Positions 54,371-63,098 of a DNA stretch of 64,000 bases are shown here, piece after piece. Under the pieces are notes generated by a model that saw only the letters and a list, made by a program, of their open reading frames with translations, did no database searches and had not been told where the DNA came from. Source of the DNA: an uncultured Bacteroidales bacterium (GTDB taxonomy: Bacteria > Bacteroidota > Bacteroidia > Bacteroidales > Muribaculaceae). Each line of letters starts with the position of its first letter. Position 1 is the first letter of the stretch. The position numbers and the translations under genes are program-made. The DNA lies in contig CANOUR010000001.1 of assembly GCA_947570265.1 (NCBI GenBank), positions 1-64,000 of the forward strand, in the 5' to 3' direction.

Positions 54371-54418
54371 GATCAGGAATCAGGGCCGGCTTCCAATCCG
54401 GCATCCCGATTCCTGATT
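54371..54418 (+). terminator. Hairpin between the TPR and ABC exporter genes
   Basis: Arms gatcaggaatc (54371-54381) and gattcctgat (54408-54417) pair, with an inner ggccgg/ccgg stem, followed by ttgttt. It probably ends the TPR transcript. Confidence 0.6.
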
Positions 54419-54443
54419 TGTTTATCAGCCGTCACAACATCCG

Positions 54444-56282
54444 ATGTCTGACTTCTGGAAAATGCTCAGGCGGTTTGTGCCGCCATACAAGAAATATCTT
54501 GCGCTGAACCTGCTGTTCAACCTGCTGGCTGCACTGCTGACGATATTCTCTTTCGCCGTGATCATACCCATACTCGAAATACTCTTCCGCATACGCGAAG
54601 GAGGGTATGAATACCTCCATCTTGGAGAAGCAAGCCTGCGCGAGGTGGTGATGAACAACTTCTACTGGTACACACAGGAAGCAATAGCCCAATGGGGCGC
54701 CCCCACCACTCTTGCTGCGCTGGCAGCAGTGCTCGTTGTGATGACCGGACTGAAGACCGGTGTGACATATCTTAGCTCGTATTTCATCATACCGATGCGG
54801 TCGGGCATCGTACGCGACATCCGCAATTACATGTACGACAAGATACTGAAGTTACCTATGTCGTTCTTCACATCAGAGCGGAAAGGCGATGTGATGGCCA
54901 GAATGACGGGTGACGTGGCCGAGATCGAAGCATCGATCATGTCGAGTCTCGACATGATGTTTAAAAATCCGGTGATGATCATCGTATGCCTCGGCACGAT
55001 GATATTCATAAGTTGGCAGCTTACGGTGTTCGTTCTGATATTGCTGCCATTGGCCGGACTGCTGATGGGACGCGTTGGCAAACGGCTGAAGCGGCGCTCT
55101 CTCGAAGCTCAGGAGCAGTGGGGTCTGCTGATGAGCTTTATCGAAGAGACATTGGGAGGATTGCGCGTTGTGAAAGCCTTCAATGCCGAGGGGAAAATGG
55201 CCGACCGCTTTCATGGCGGCACACAACGCTTTTTCGAAATGTCAAACCGTGTGATGCGCCGCCAGAGTCTCGCCCACCCCATGAGCGAATTTCTCGGCAC
55301 TCTCACAATAGCCATCGTGCTATGGTTTGGAGGCACATTGATTCTTAGCGGCAGTTCATCGATCAACGCACCCGATTTCATATACTATCTGGTGATATTC
55401 TACAGCATCATAAACCCGGCCAAAGATCTGAGCAAAGCAGCATATGCCATACAGAAAGGTCTGGCGTCGATGGAAAGGGTCGACCGCATACTCGCGGCAC
55501 AGAACCCCATAAAAGATCCCGCCGAGCCATGCGACCCGACAAAAGATTTCCGCGGTGAGATATGCTACCGCAACGTGACATTCGGCTACGATCCGGCTCA
55601 CCCCGTGGTCACCGACATAAACCTCTCCATAAAACCGGGTCAGACGGTGGCTCTCGTAGGGCAGAGCGGCAGCGGCAAATCCACTCTCGCCGATCTGCTT
55701 CCACGCTTCCACGACATACAGCAAGGAACCATCACCATCGATGGCAAAGATGTGCGCAGCATGCGCGTACACACCCTGCGATCGCTCATGGGCAACGTCA
55801 ATCAGGAGGCCATACTGTTCAACGACACCATCTACAACAATATCACGTTCGGGGTGGAAAACGCCACCCCGCAACAGGTCGAGGAGGCAGCACGTATAGC
55901 CAACGCCCATGAGTTCATAATTGCCACAGAGCAGGGATACGACACCAACATAGGCGACCGCGGATGCCGGCTCAGCGGCGGTCAGCGCCAACGTTTGTCG
56001 ATAGCCCGCGCAATACTGAAAAATCCACCTGTGCTGATACTCGACGAAGCCACGTCAGCTCTCGACAGCGAAAGCGAGCTGCTCGTGCAGCAGGCACTCG
56101 AGCGCCTTATGGCCAACCGCACCACCCTCGTCATCGCCCACAGATTGTCGACCATACGCAACGCATCGCTGATATGCGTGATGCACGAAGGACGTATCGT
56201 TGAGAGCGGAACACATGACGAACTGCTGGCTCTCGGAGGCTATTACACCCGACTCGTGGAGATGCAGTCGATGGACGCATGA
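54444..56282 (+). CDS. MsbA-like ABC exporter (ATPase-permease fusion)
   Basis: A 612-residue half-transporter acting as a homodimer. Six membrane helices occupy about 20-325, including a long N-terminal insertion near 50-80. The nucleotide-binding domain has GQSGSGKST near 407, a Q-loop [11 protein letters not shown] near 450, signature [17 protein letters not shown] near 510 and Walker [17 protein letters not shown] near 532, with the H-loop [10 protein letters not shown]. Lipid A-core or lipid export is common in the family, but other substrates are possible. Its stop lies at the ATG of the upstream tyrS frame. Confidence 0.9.
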   Translation: MSDFWKMLRRFVPPYKKYLALNLLFNLLAALLTIFSFAVIIPILEILFRIREGGYEYLHLGEASLREVVMNNFYWYTQEAIAQWGAPTTLAALAAVLVVMTGLKTGVTYLSSYFIIPMRSGIVRDIRNYMYDKILKLPMSFFTSERKGDVMARMTGDVAEIEASIMSSLDMMFKNPVMIIVCLGTMIFISWQLTVFVLILLPLAGLLMGRVGKRLKRRSLEAQEQWGLLMSFIEETLGGLRVVKAFNAEGKMADRFHGGTQRFFEMSNRVMRRQSLAHPMSEFLGTLTIAIVLWFGGTLILSGSSSINAPDFIYYLVIFYSIINPAKDLSKAAYAIQKGLASMERVDRILAAQNPIKDPAEPCDPTKDFRGEICYRNVTFGYDPAHPVVTDINLSIKPGQTVALVGQSGSGKSTLADLLPRFHDIQQGTITIDGKDVRSMRVHTLRSLMGNVNQEAILFNDTIYNNITFGVENATPQQVEEAARIANAHEFIIATEQGYDTNIGDRGCRLSGGQRQRLSIARAILKNPPVLILDEATSALDSESELLVQQALERLMANRTTLVIAHRLSTIRNASLICVMHEGRIVESGTHDELLALGGYYTRLVEMQSMDA

Positions 56283-56323
56283 ACAACATAAACAACAAAC
56301 AAGATCAAAATAAAGATACCAAC

Positions 56324-57616
56324 ATGAATTTTATCGAAGAACTCACGTGGAGAGGCATGATCCACCAGATGATGCCAGGCACTGACGAGCAACTGGCAAA
56401 AGAGATGACCACAGCCTACCTCGGTATCGATCCGACTGCCGACTCGCTGCATATCGGACACCTTGTTGGAGTGATGATGCTCAAGCACTTCCAACGCTCT
56501 GGCCACAAACCGATAGCACTCGTTGGTGGCGCCACCGGCATGATCGGCGACCCGTCGATGAAGAGCCAGGAGCGCAAATTGCTCGACGAAGAGACTCTGC
56601 GCCACAATCAAGAGGCGATCAAGCGCCAGCTTGCCAAATTCCTCGACTTCGACTCCGACGCACCTAATGCAGCCGAAATGGTCAACAACTACGACTGGAT
56701 GAAGCAATTCTCATTTCTCGACTTCATCCGCGACGTGGGCAAACACATCACCGTCAACTACATGATGGCCAAGGACTCGGTAAAAAAACGTCTTGGTGGC
56801 GAGAATCAGCAGGGCATGTCATTCACCGAGTTTTCCTATCAGCTCGTACAAGGATACGACTTCCTCAATCTCTACCGTGAGAAGAACTGCCGTCTGCAAC
56901 TCGGGGGTAGCGACCAATGGGGCAACATCACCACAGGCACGGAATTGATACGCCGGTGCACAGGTGGAGAGGCTTTCGCCCTCACATGTCCTTTGATCAC
57001 CAAAGCCGACGGCAAGAAATTCGGCAAAACTGAGAATGGAAATATATGGCTTGATCCCGAGCGCACCACACCTTATGCGTTCTACCAGTTCTGGCTCAAT
57101 ACATCTGACGACGACGCCGAAAAATATATCAAGATTTTCACTGAACTGAGCAAAGATGAAATCGACACGCTCGTAGCCGAACAAGCCAACGACCCTGGCG
57201 CACGCCCCCTGCAAAAACGTCTGGCCAAAGAGATCACCACCATGGTTCACAGCGCAGCCGACTATGAGGCCGCCGTTGAGGCATCGCAGATACTGTTCAG
57301 CAACAAGGCTGCCGACGCACTACGTCGACTCGACGAGGCCACACTGCTGGCAGTAATGGAAGGTGTGCCCCGTTTCGAAATCGACCGCGCCGACCTCGAC
57401 AATGGCATCAAACTCGCCGACCTGCTCACCGACAAAGCACCCGTGTTCCCGTCAAAAGGCGAAATGCGCAAAATGGTGCAGGGAGGTGGCGTGAGCATAA
57501 ACAAAGAAAAAATCGCCGACCCCTACCTTCCCGCCTCAACCGACATGTTGCTTCAGGATCGATACATCCTTGTGCAACGTGGCAAGAAAAACTATTTCCT
57601 GCTCATCGCGAAATAA
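56324..57616 (+). CDS. tyrS: Tyrosyl-tRNA synthetase
   Basis: A 430-residue class I synthetase. HIGH appears as [11 protein letters not shown] near residue 44; the active site includes [11 protein letters not shown] near 64; the KMSKS-type loop reads KFGKTENG near 232; a C-terminal S4 domain occupies about 360-425 ([21 protein letters not shown]). ATG 56324 ([14 protein letters not shown]) matches the family start; an upstream ATG at 56279 in the exporter stop would add fifteen Asn/Gln/Lys-rich residues. A terminator follows. Confidence 0.95.
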   Translation: MNFIEELTWRGMIHQMMPGTDEQLAKEMTTAYLGIDPTADSLHIGHLVGVMMLKHFQRSGHKPIALVGGATGMIGDPSMKSQERKLLDEETLRHNQEAIKRQLAKFLDFDSDAPNAAEMVNNYDWMKQFSFLDFIRDVGKHITVNYMMAKDSVKKRLGGENQQGMSFTEFSYQLVQGYDFLNLYREKNCRLQLGGSDQWGNITTGTELIRRCTGGEAFALTCPLITKADGKKFGKTENGNIWLDPERTTPYAFYQFWLNTSDDDAEKYIKIFTELSKDEIDTLVAEQANDPGARPLQKRLAKEITTMVHSAADYEAAVEASQILFSNKAADALRRLDEATLLAVMEGVPRFEIDRADLDNGIKLADLLTDKAPVFPSKGEMRKMVQGGGVSINKEKIADPYLPASTDMLLQDRYILVQRGKKNYFLLIAK

Positions 57617-57672
57617 TCCTCACACAAATGCATGGACACTCGTTCCAAGCATCATATCAGCGACATCATTTT

Positions 57673-57710
57673 AATCAGCCACTTAGCATCGGGCTATGTG
57701 GCTGATTTTA
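57673..57710 (+). terminator. Terminator after tyrS
   Basis: A 10-bp perfect stem (aatcagccac at 57673-57682, gtggctgatt at 57698-57707) with a 15-nt loop is followed by tta. It sits about 57 nt beyond the tyrS stop. Confidence 0.7.
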
Positions 57711-57783
57711 TAAGCCACTCTCAACTTGCTGAGATTCAAGAATGTCTATTTATGACAATCCCGGCAATATTATATTATAAGAA

Positions 57784-58830
57784 ATGGCAGACTTCAAACA
57801 TATCATATCGCGTTTCGGACTCAATGCCGATGGTGCAACGGTCTCGCCTTTTGGCAACGGATTGATCAACTCGACATCCCTCGTCACATTGACCGACGGT
57901 TCACAATATGTGATGCAGCGCATCAATGACTCCGTATTTAAAAACATCGAGCAACTGCACCACAATATCGACACTGTCACCCGACATATTTCTGCGGCGC
58001 TCAAAAAGCATGGAGTCGAACATCCTGAGCGTAAATGCCTGAATTTTCTGTGCGATAAGTCTACCGGCAAGACTTATACGGCGACAGACAGCGGTTACTA
58101 CAGATTGACACAATACATTCCCGACAGCGTCACGCACGAATCAGTCACTCCCGAACTGGCCGAAGCCGCCGGACGCGCGTTCGGAGAGTTTGAAGGCATG
58201 CTGGCCGACATTGCCGATCGTCTTTACGACACAATTCCTGATTTTCACAACATGGAATTCAGGCTTTCCCAGCTCAATGATGCCGTCGCTGCCGACACAA
58301 CAGGACGCTACAACGGCGTAAAAGAGCTTATCGGCCAGATATTGAGCTTTGCTGATGAAGCATGCATACCCGAACAGCTTTATCGCGATGGCAAACTGCC
58401 TATGAGGGTATGCCACTGCGACACCAAAGTCAACAATGTGCTTTTTGACAAAAACGGGAACATACTTTGTGTGATCGATCTCGACACCGTGATGCCGTCA
58501 CTGATTTTGAGCGACTACGGAGATTTTTTGCGCACAGCGGCCACTACAGCACCTGAGGACGAACCGGACACAGATAGAATTCACATAAACCATGAGGTCT
58601 ACAATGCCTTTACGAGAGGCTACCTATCGTCAGCCGATTCGTTCCTCACCCCACTCGAGAAACAACTGTTGCCACAAGCCATGTTCAGGTTCGCATACAT
58701 GCAGGCGGTGAGATTCATGACTGACTATCTCAATGGCGATACATATTTCAAAACGGCATATGCCGACCACAATCTCGTGCGTGCCAAGGCGCAATGGCGA
58801 CTTGCCTGTCTGGCAAAGGATTTGGGATAG
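57784..58830 (+). CDS. NahK-like sugar 1-kinase (phosphotransferase family)
   Basis: A 348-residue kinase of the APH/choline-kinase fold. HCDTKVNNVLFDKNG near residue 211 is the catalytic loop with Asp; VIDLDTVMPSLILSDYGDFLRTA near 232 supplies the metal-binding Asp; FGNGLINSTSLV near 22 is the nucleotide loop. This pattern matches N-acetylhexosamine 1-kinases, which in bifidobacteria salvage GlcNAc/GalNAc from mucin glycans. A similar role is plausible for a gut bacterium, but substrate is inferred. It lies between tyrS and pheS. Confidence 0.82.
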   Translation: MADFKHIISRFGLNADGATVSPFGNGLINSTSLVTLTDGSQYVMQRINDSVFKNIEQLHHNIDTVTRHISAALKKHGVEHPERKCLNFLCDKSTGKTYTATDSGYYRLTQYIPDSVTHESVTPELAEAAGRAFGEFEGMLADIADRLYDTIPDFHNMEFRLSQLNDAVAADTTGRYNGVKELIGQILSFADEACIPEQLYRDGKLPMRVCHCDTKVNNVLFDKNGNILCVIDLDTVMPSLILSDYGDFLRTAATTAPEDEPDTDRIHINHEVYNAFTRGYLSSADSFLTPLEKQLLPQAMFRFAYMQAVRFMTDYLNGDTYFKTAYADHNLVRAKAQWRLACLAKDLG

Positions 58831-58832
58831 TG

Positions 58833-58864
58833 TTGTGGATTTACGTCATTTTTTCGTAAATTTG
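58833..58864 (+). promoter_or_regulatory. Promoter of pheS
   Basis: TTG (58833-58835) and TAAATTTG (58857-58864) are separated by 21 nt; the second box fits TAnnTTTG. The ATG is 23 nt farther on. Confidence 0.6.
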
Positions 58865-58887
58865 CACACAGAAAACATCAACGCGTA

Positions 58888-59913
58888 ATGTTACAGAAAA
58901 TCAACTCTCTGAAGGCCGAAATCGAAGGTCTGACAGCATCCTCCGCCGCCGAAGCCGAGGAACTCCGCATAAAATATCTCAGCAAAAAGGGCGAAGTGTC
59001 GGTGCTCTTCAATGACTTCCGCAATGTCCCCTCCGAAGAAAAACGCGTGATCGGACAGGCGCTCAACGAGTTGAAAAACTTCGCCACCGACAAGATCAAC
59101 GAACTCCGTCAGGCCGCCGAAGCGTGTCAGGCATCAGCCGAAGCTGCAGCTCTCGACCTTACGCGCACCCCTGCTCCGATGCCGCTCGGCACACGTCACC
59201 CATTGAAACTTGTCGAAGGACAAATTGTCGACATATTCGCTCGACTCGGATTTTCAGTGGCCGAAGGCCCTGAAATCGAGGATGACTGGCACGTGTTCTC
59301 ATCGCTGAATTTCGCAGCCGATCACCCCGCACGTGACATGCAGGACACCTTTTTCATCAACCGCGAGCCGGATGTGCTGCTGCGCACACACACATCATCC
59401 GTACAGACCCGCGTGATGGAGAAAAACCAGCCGCCGATCCGCATAATCTGTCCCGGACGAGTATATCGCAACGAGGCAATTTCGGCACGCGCCCACTGTT
59501 TCTTCCATCAAGTGGAAGCGCTCTATGTCGATGAAAACGTGTCGTTCGCCGATCTGAAACAGACACTGCTTTACTTCGCACGCCAGATGTTCGGCCCCGA
59601 GACCAAAATACGCCTGCGCCCGAGCTATTTCCCCTTCACTGAGCCTTCAGCCGAGATGGACATCTCATGCAACCTCTGTGGGGGCAAAGGATGCTCGTTC
59701 TGCAAGCACACAGGCTGGGTGGAGATTCTCGGTTGCGGCATGGTCGATCCCAATGTGCTCGACGCGTGCGGCATCGACTCAAAACGCTACACCGGCTTCG
59801 CTCTGGGAATGGGTGTGGAGCGCATCACCAATCTGAAATATCAGGTGAAGGATCTGCGAATGTTCTCTGAAAACGACCGACGTTTCCTCGAGGAGTTCCA
59901 GAGCGCGCGCTGA
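58888..59913 (+). CDS. pheS: Phenylalanyl-tRNA synthetase alpha subunit
   Basis: A 341-residue class II catalytic subunit. The N-terminal coiled coil (about 1-90) binds tRNA. Motif 1 lies near 130; motif 2 includes VYRNEAISARAHCFFHQVEALYVDE near 190-214; motif 3 reads GFALGMGVERITNLKYQVKDLR near 302-323. CNLCGGKGCSFCKHTGW near 260 is a Cys-rich insertion found in many PheS. The beta subunit gene (pheT) is not adjacent, as is common in Bacteroidota. Confidence 0.95.
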   Translation: MLQKINSLKAEIEGLTASSAAEAEELRIKYLSKKGEVSVLFNDFRNVPSEEKRVIGQALNELKNFATDKINELRQAAEACQASAEAAALDLTRTPAPMPLGTRHPLKLVEGQIVDIFARLGFSVAEGPEIEDDWHVFSSLNFAADHPARDMQDTFFINREPDVLLRTHTSSVQTRVMEKNQPPIRIICPGRVYRNEAISARAHCFFHQVEALYVDENVSFADLKQTLLYFARQMFGPETKIRLRPSYFPFTEPSAEMDISCNLCGGKGCSFCKHTGWVEILGCGMVDPNVLDACGIDSKRYTGFALGMGVERITNLKYQVKDLRMFSENDRRFLEEFQSAR

Positions 59914-59951
59914 CCATCATAGCCAAACCACTCCCCCCTCTACGCCAATAC

Positions 59952-61367
59952 ATGGCCGACAAACGGACACAGCCCGACAACGGCAGGCAGCATAAAGCGA
60001 ACGCAGGCGGCGCTCTGCAACGTCACCTGTACCGCCACATGACCGACAAGACGTTCAGCTACATTGTTGCTTCCGTCATCGGATTGGCATGCGGTGCAGC
60101 GGCGGCTCTGCTCAAATGGCTGATCAAAACCATCGGCATCGGAGTGGCAGATCTATGCTCTGTCGACGGCTTCAACTGGCCACTCCTAATAAGTCCGCTC
60201 TCCGGCATATTGCTCACCATAGCAGTGTGTCTATTCATTTTCAGATATTCTCCAGCCAACGGCACCGGAAAAATACTGTCGCATCTCCACACCGGCGATG
60301 TCGATCTGCGCCCGTCACTGATGTGCTCACCGGTCGTCACCTCGAGCATCACTCTCGGGTTCGGAGGCTCGGCAGGTGGCGAAGGGCCTATAGCATTGGC
60401 CGGAGCAGCTCTGGGCAGCAACATCGGGCGCGTGATGGGACTATCGCCCGACATGGTGAGAGTGATGCTCGGCTGTGGTGCTGCAGCAGGCATAGCCGGC
60501 ATATTCAAAGCCCCGTTAGGTGGAGCGTTCTATGCACTTGAAGTGCTCAGAATGGAATTTTCCAACCCGGCCATTATGGCTATAGTGGTGTCAGTGATCA
60601 TCGCGGCACTTACGGCCTACGCTCTTTCGGGTTTCACATTCGACATAGCAATGGATCAGAGCATTCCGTTTGATCCCGCATGGATTCCATGGATTATAGC
60701 TCTGGGTATATTCTGCGGCATATACTCTCTCTACTACAAATATTTCATGGACACCACAGCATCATTGCTCATCCGCATAAAAAATCCGTGGATCAAGGGA
60801 TTGACGGGTGGATGCATGCTGGCGCTCGCAGTGTGGCTGTGTCCCAGCCTGTTTGGCGAAGGTTATGCAATCGTAGGCAAAGTGATCAACGGCAACTTCT
60901 CAGACATACTACATATGAGCTTGTGGGAAGGGAAAACCGGAGTCGAGACACTCATACTCGTGGCCGGACTAACACTTGCGCTCAAGACATTCGCCTGTGC
61001 CGCCACCAACTATAGCGGCGGCGTAGCAGGTCAGTTCGCCCCCACACTGTTTGCCGGATGCATTGCCGGACTATTTTTCGCGCTGGTGGCCAATTTTATT
61101 TTTGACGCCCGGATAGAGGTAGCGCACTTCGCATTTTTCGGCATGGCCGGAGTGATGGCCGGAGTGATCAGAGCACCATTGATGGCAATATTCCTCACAT
61201 GCGAGATGTCGGGGTCGTTCGGATATATGATGGCAGTCGTAACATGTGTAGCCATCTCATTCGGAGTAGTGCGTCTGTTCACCGCCAACACATTCTTTCT
61301 TTCAAAAATCGACAGATTCAACGGCGTCATAAGCCGCATATCTCAGAAAATCAAAGGCATCATATGA
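59952..61367 (+). CDS. ClC-family chloride (or anion) channel/transporter
   Basis: A 471-residue membrane protein with the ClC fold of about ten or more helices. The gating glutamate is present in GSAGGEGPIALAGAALGS near residue 140. FKAPLGGAFYALEVLR follows at about 183. The first anion-binding signature, usually GSGIP with a key Ser, reads SPANGTGKIL near 104, so the central Ser is not obvious. Such divergence occurs in some ClC antiporters, including fluoride exporters, so the ion is uncertain. The stop overlaps nth by 4 nt. Confidence 0.87.
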   Translation: MADKRTQPDNGRQHKANAGGALQRHLYRHMTDKTFSYIVASVIGLACGAAAALLKWLIKTIGIGVADLCSVDGFNWPLLISPLSGILLTIAVCLFIFRYSPANGTGKILSHLHTGDVDLRPSLMCSPVVTSSITLGFGGSAGGEGPIALAGAALGSNIGRVMGLSPDMVRVMLGCGAAAGIAGIFKAPLGGAFYALEVLRMEFSNPAIMAIVVSVIIAALTAYALSGFTFDIAMDQSIPFDPAWIPWIIALGIFCGIYSLYYKYFMDTTASLLIRIKNPWIKGLTGGCMLALAVWLCPSLFGEGYAIVGKVINGNFSDILHMSLWEGKTGVETLILVAGLTLALKTFACAATNYSGGVAGQFAPTLFAGCIAGLFFALVANFIFDARIEVAHFAFFGMAGVMAGVIRAPLMAIFLTCEMSGSFGYMMAVVTCVAISFGVVRLFTANTFFLSKIDRFNGVISRISQKIKGII

Positions 61368-62002
61368 CAGTAAAGGAGAGATACACCGCGGTCATGCAAT
61401 GGTTTGAACAGACAATGCCCGAACCCGACACCGAACTGCACTTTGCCAACAACTACCAGCTCATCGTAGCCGTGATCCTCTCGGCACAATGCACCGACAA
61501 GCGTGTCAACCTTATCACGCCTGCACTATTCGAGGCATTTCCCACCCCTCAGGACATGGCGGCCGCAACATTCGACGAGGTGCGTGAGCTGATAAAATCA
61601 TGCTCCTACCCCAACAACAAGGCTCGTCTGCTCATAGGAATGGCCAAAAAGCTCGTCGAAGACTTCAACGGAGAAGTTCCTGACGAGATCGACGATCTGC
61701 TGTCGCTTCCCGGTGTCGGACGCAAAACTGCCAATGTGGTACTCGCCGTGGCCTACAACCGGCCGGCCATGGCGGTCGACACCCACGTGTTCAGAGTTTC
61801 GGAGCGCATCGGGCTGACCACCGGCAGCCGCACGCCTCATCAGACCGAGATGGCTTTGACAAAGCATATCCCCGCCGATATCATACCTAAAGCCCACCAT
61901 TGGCTTATACTTCATGGACGCTACGTGTGCAAGGCACGCCGACCGGACTGTCTAAACTGCGGACTTACAGCTGTATGCCGCCACTATCAGAAAAACGGAT
62001 GA
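61364..62002 (+). CDS. nth: Endonuclease III
   Basis: A 212-residue base-excision repair enzyme removing oxidised pyrimidines. The helix-hairpin-helix reads LPGVGRKTANVV near 113-124, with the catalytic Lys; AVDTHVFRVSERI near 137 has the catalytic Asp. The 4Fe-4S cluster motif is CKARRPDCLNCGLTAVC near 189-205. ATG 61364 overlaps the ClC stop by 4 nt; its own stop overlaps the next ATG by 4 nt. Confidence 0.95.
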   Translation: MTVKERYTAVMQWFEQTMPEPDTELHFANNYQLIVAVILSAQCTDKRVNLITPALFEAFPTPQDMAAATFDEVRELIKSCSYPNNKARLLIGMAKKLVEDFNGEVPDEIDDLLSLPGVGRKTANVVLAVAYNRPAMAVDTHVFRVSERIGLTTGSRTPHQTEMALTKHIPADIIPKAHHWLILHGRYVCKARRPDCLNCGLTAVCRHYQKNG

Positions 62003-62649
62003 ACACCGCCGAAGCCACGTTTCTGTTTGCCATCGAAGTGCTCGGCACGATAGCCTTCGCTGTATCCGGCATCAGGCTCGCCGCAGTCAAGAGATTTGAT
62101 TGGTTCGGCGCCTACATCGTCGGGTTCGTAACGGCCATAGGCGGTGGCACTCTCCGTGATCTGCTTCTCGACGCTCCTGTTTTCTGGATGCAGACATGGT
62201 GGTATCTTGCAGTGACAGGCCTCAGTCTGGCATTCGTCATATCATTCAGAAACCACAACTGGATCAAGGAGCGGACATTGTTTCTGTTCGACACGATCGG
62301 CTTGGCGCTGTTCGTGGTCATCGGCATCCAGAAATCTCTTGCATATGGATTCCCGATGTGGGTGGCCGTGATCATGGGCGTGATCACAGGCGCCTTCGGA
62401 GGAGTGGTGCGCGACATACTCATCAACGAAGAGCCGCTGGTGTTCCGCAAAGACATCTACGCCACGGCATGCGTGGCAGGGGCTACAGTCTACTGGCTCT
62501 CCCGCACAATAGGCGCACCCCCGATAGGATGCCAATGCGCATGCGCGGCAACTGTCATATTATTGCGAATTCTGGCACAACACTATAAATGGCATCTTCC
62601 ACTGCTGCCGGATAACATCTCATCAACCCCCGTCAAAAACAAACCATGA
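61999..62649 (+). CDS. TRIC/UPF0126 family membrane protein
   Basis: A 216-residue protein of about seven helices with two repeats: SGIRLAAVKRFDWFGAYIVG and AIGGGTLRDLLLDAPVFWM in the first, then VIMGVITGAFGGVVRDILINEEPLVF in the second. The GGG-xx-RD and GG-xx-RD motifs are diagnostic. Prokaryotic TRIC proteins form trimeric cation channels. It overlaps nth and the GtrA gene by 4 nt each, suggesting one operon. Confidence 0.88.
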   Translation: MNTAEATFLFAIEVLGTIAFAVSGIRLAAVKRFDWFGAYIVGFVTAIGGGTLRDLLLDAPVFWMQTWWYLAVTGLSLAFVISFRNHNWIKERTLFLFDTIGLALFVVIGIQKSLAYGFPMWVAVIMGVITGAFGGVVRDILINEEPLVFRKDIYATACVAGATVYWLSRTIGAPPIGCQCACAATVILLRILAQHYKWHLPLLPDNISSTPVKNKP

Positions 62650-63077
62650 AAATCAATATCCGAGGCGCAGCCATGCGACAATTCATCCGCTATCTGCTCG
62701 TAGGTGTGATAAACACACTCGTCACCCTGATCGTGATATACGTGTGCAAAAGCATTCTCGACATCAATCAATGGGTGTCAAACGCCATAGGCTATGTAGC
62801 AGGCCTCATCAACTCTTTTATCTGGAATAAAAACTGGGTATTCAAATCACCAAACGGCGCCATGGCCGAAGCAGTGAAATTCGGCATCGGATTCATTGTG
62901 TGCTACGGTATACAGCTATTTGTCGTATGGTTTCTCGACACACCGATGGATCTGGGATCGATCGTCTGGCATTTCGGCATTTGGAGTCTGTCGGGTTACG
63001 GACTGGCAACCATCATAGGCATGGGTGTATACACAATGTGCAACTTTGTATACAACCGCCTTATAACATTCAAATAA
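62646..63077 (+). CDS. GtrA-family membrane protein
   Basis: A 143-residue protein with four helices: FIRYLLVGVINTLVTLIVIYV near 13-33, WVSNAIGYVAGLINSFIWNKNWVF near 43-66, FGIGFIVCYGIQLFVVWFL near 79-97, and LATIIGMGVYTMCNFVYNRLITF near 121-143. The NKNWVF and NRLITF ends are characteristic. Family members flip undecaprenyl-linked sugars in O-antigen or teichoic-acid pathways. The exact pathway is not shown. It overlaps the TRIC gene by 4 nt. Confidence 0.88.
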   Translation: MKINIRGAAMRQFIRYLLVGVINTLVTLIVIYVCKSILDINQWVSNAIGYVAGLINSFIWNKNWVFKSPNGAMAEAVKFGIGFIVCYGIQLFVVWFLDTPMDLGSIVWHFGIWSLSGYGLATIIGMGVYTMCNFVYNRLITFK

Positions 63078-63098
63078 AACATTCAAACTTCTCCAACA

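Noticed and set aside
57632..57865. Plus-strand 77-codon frame between tyrS and the kinase gene
   Set aside because: It crosses the terminator and the kinase start; no motif or plausible start signal.
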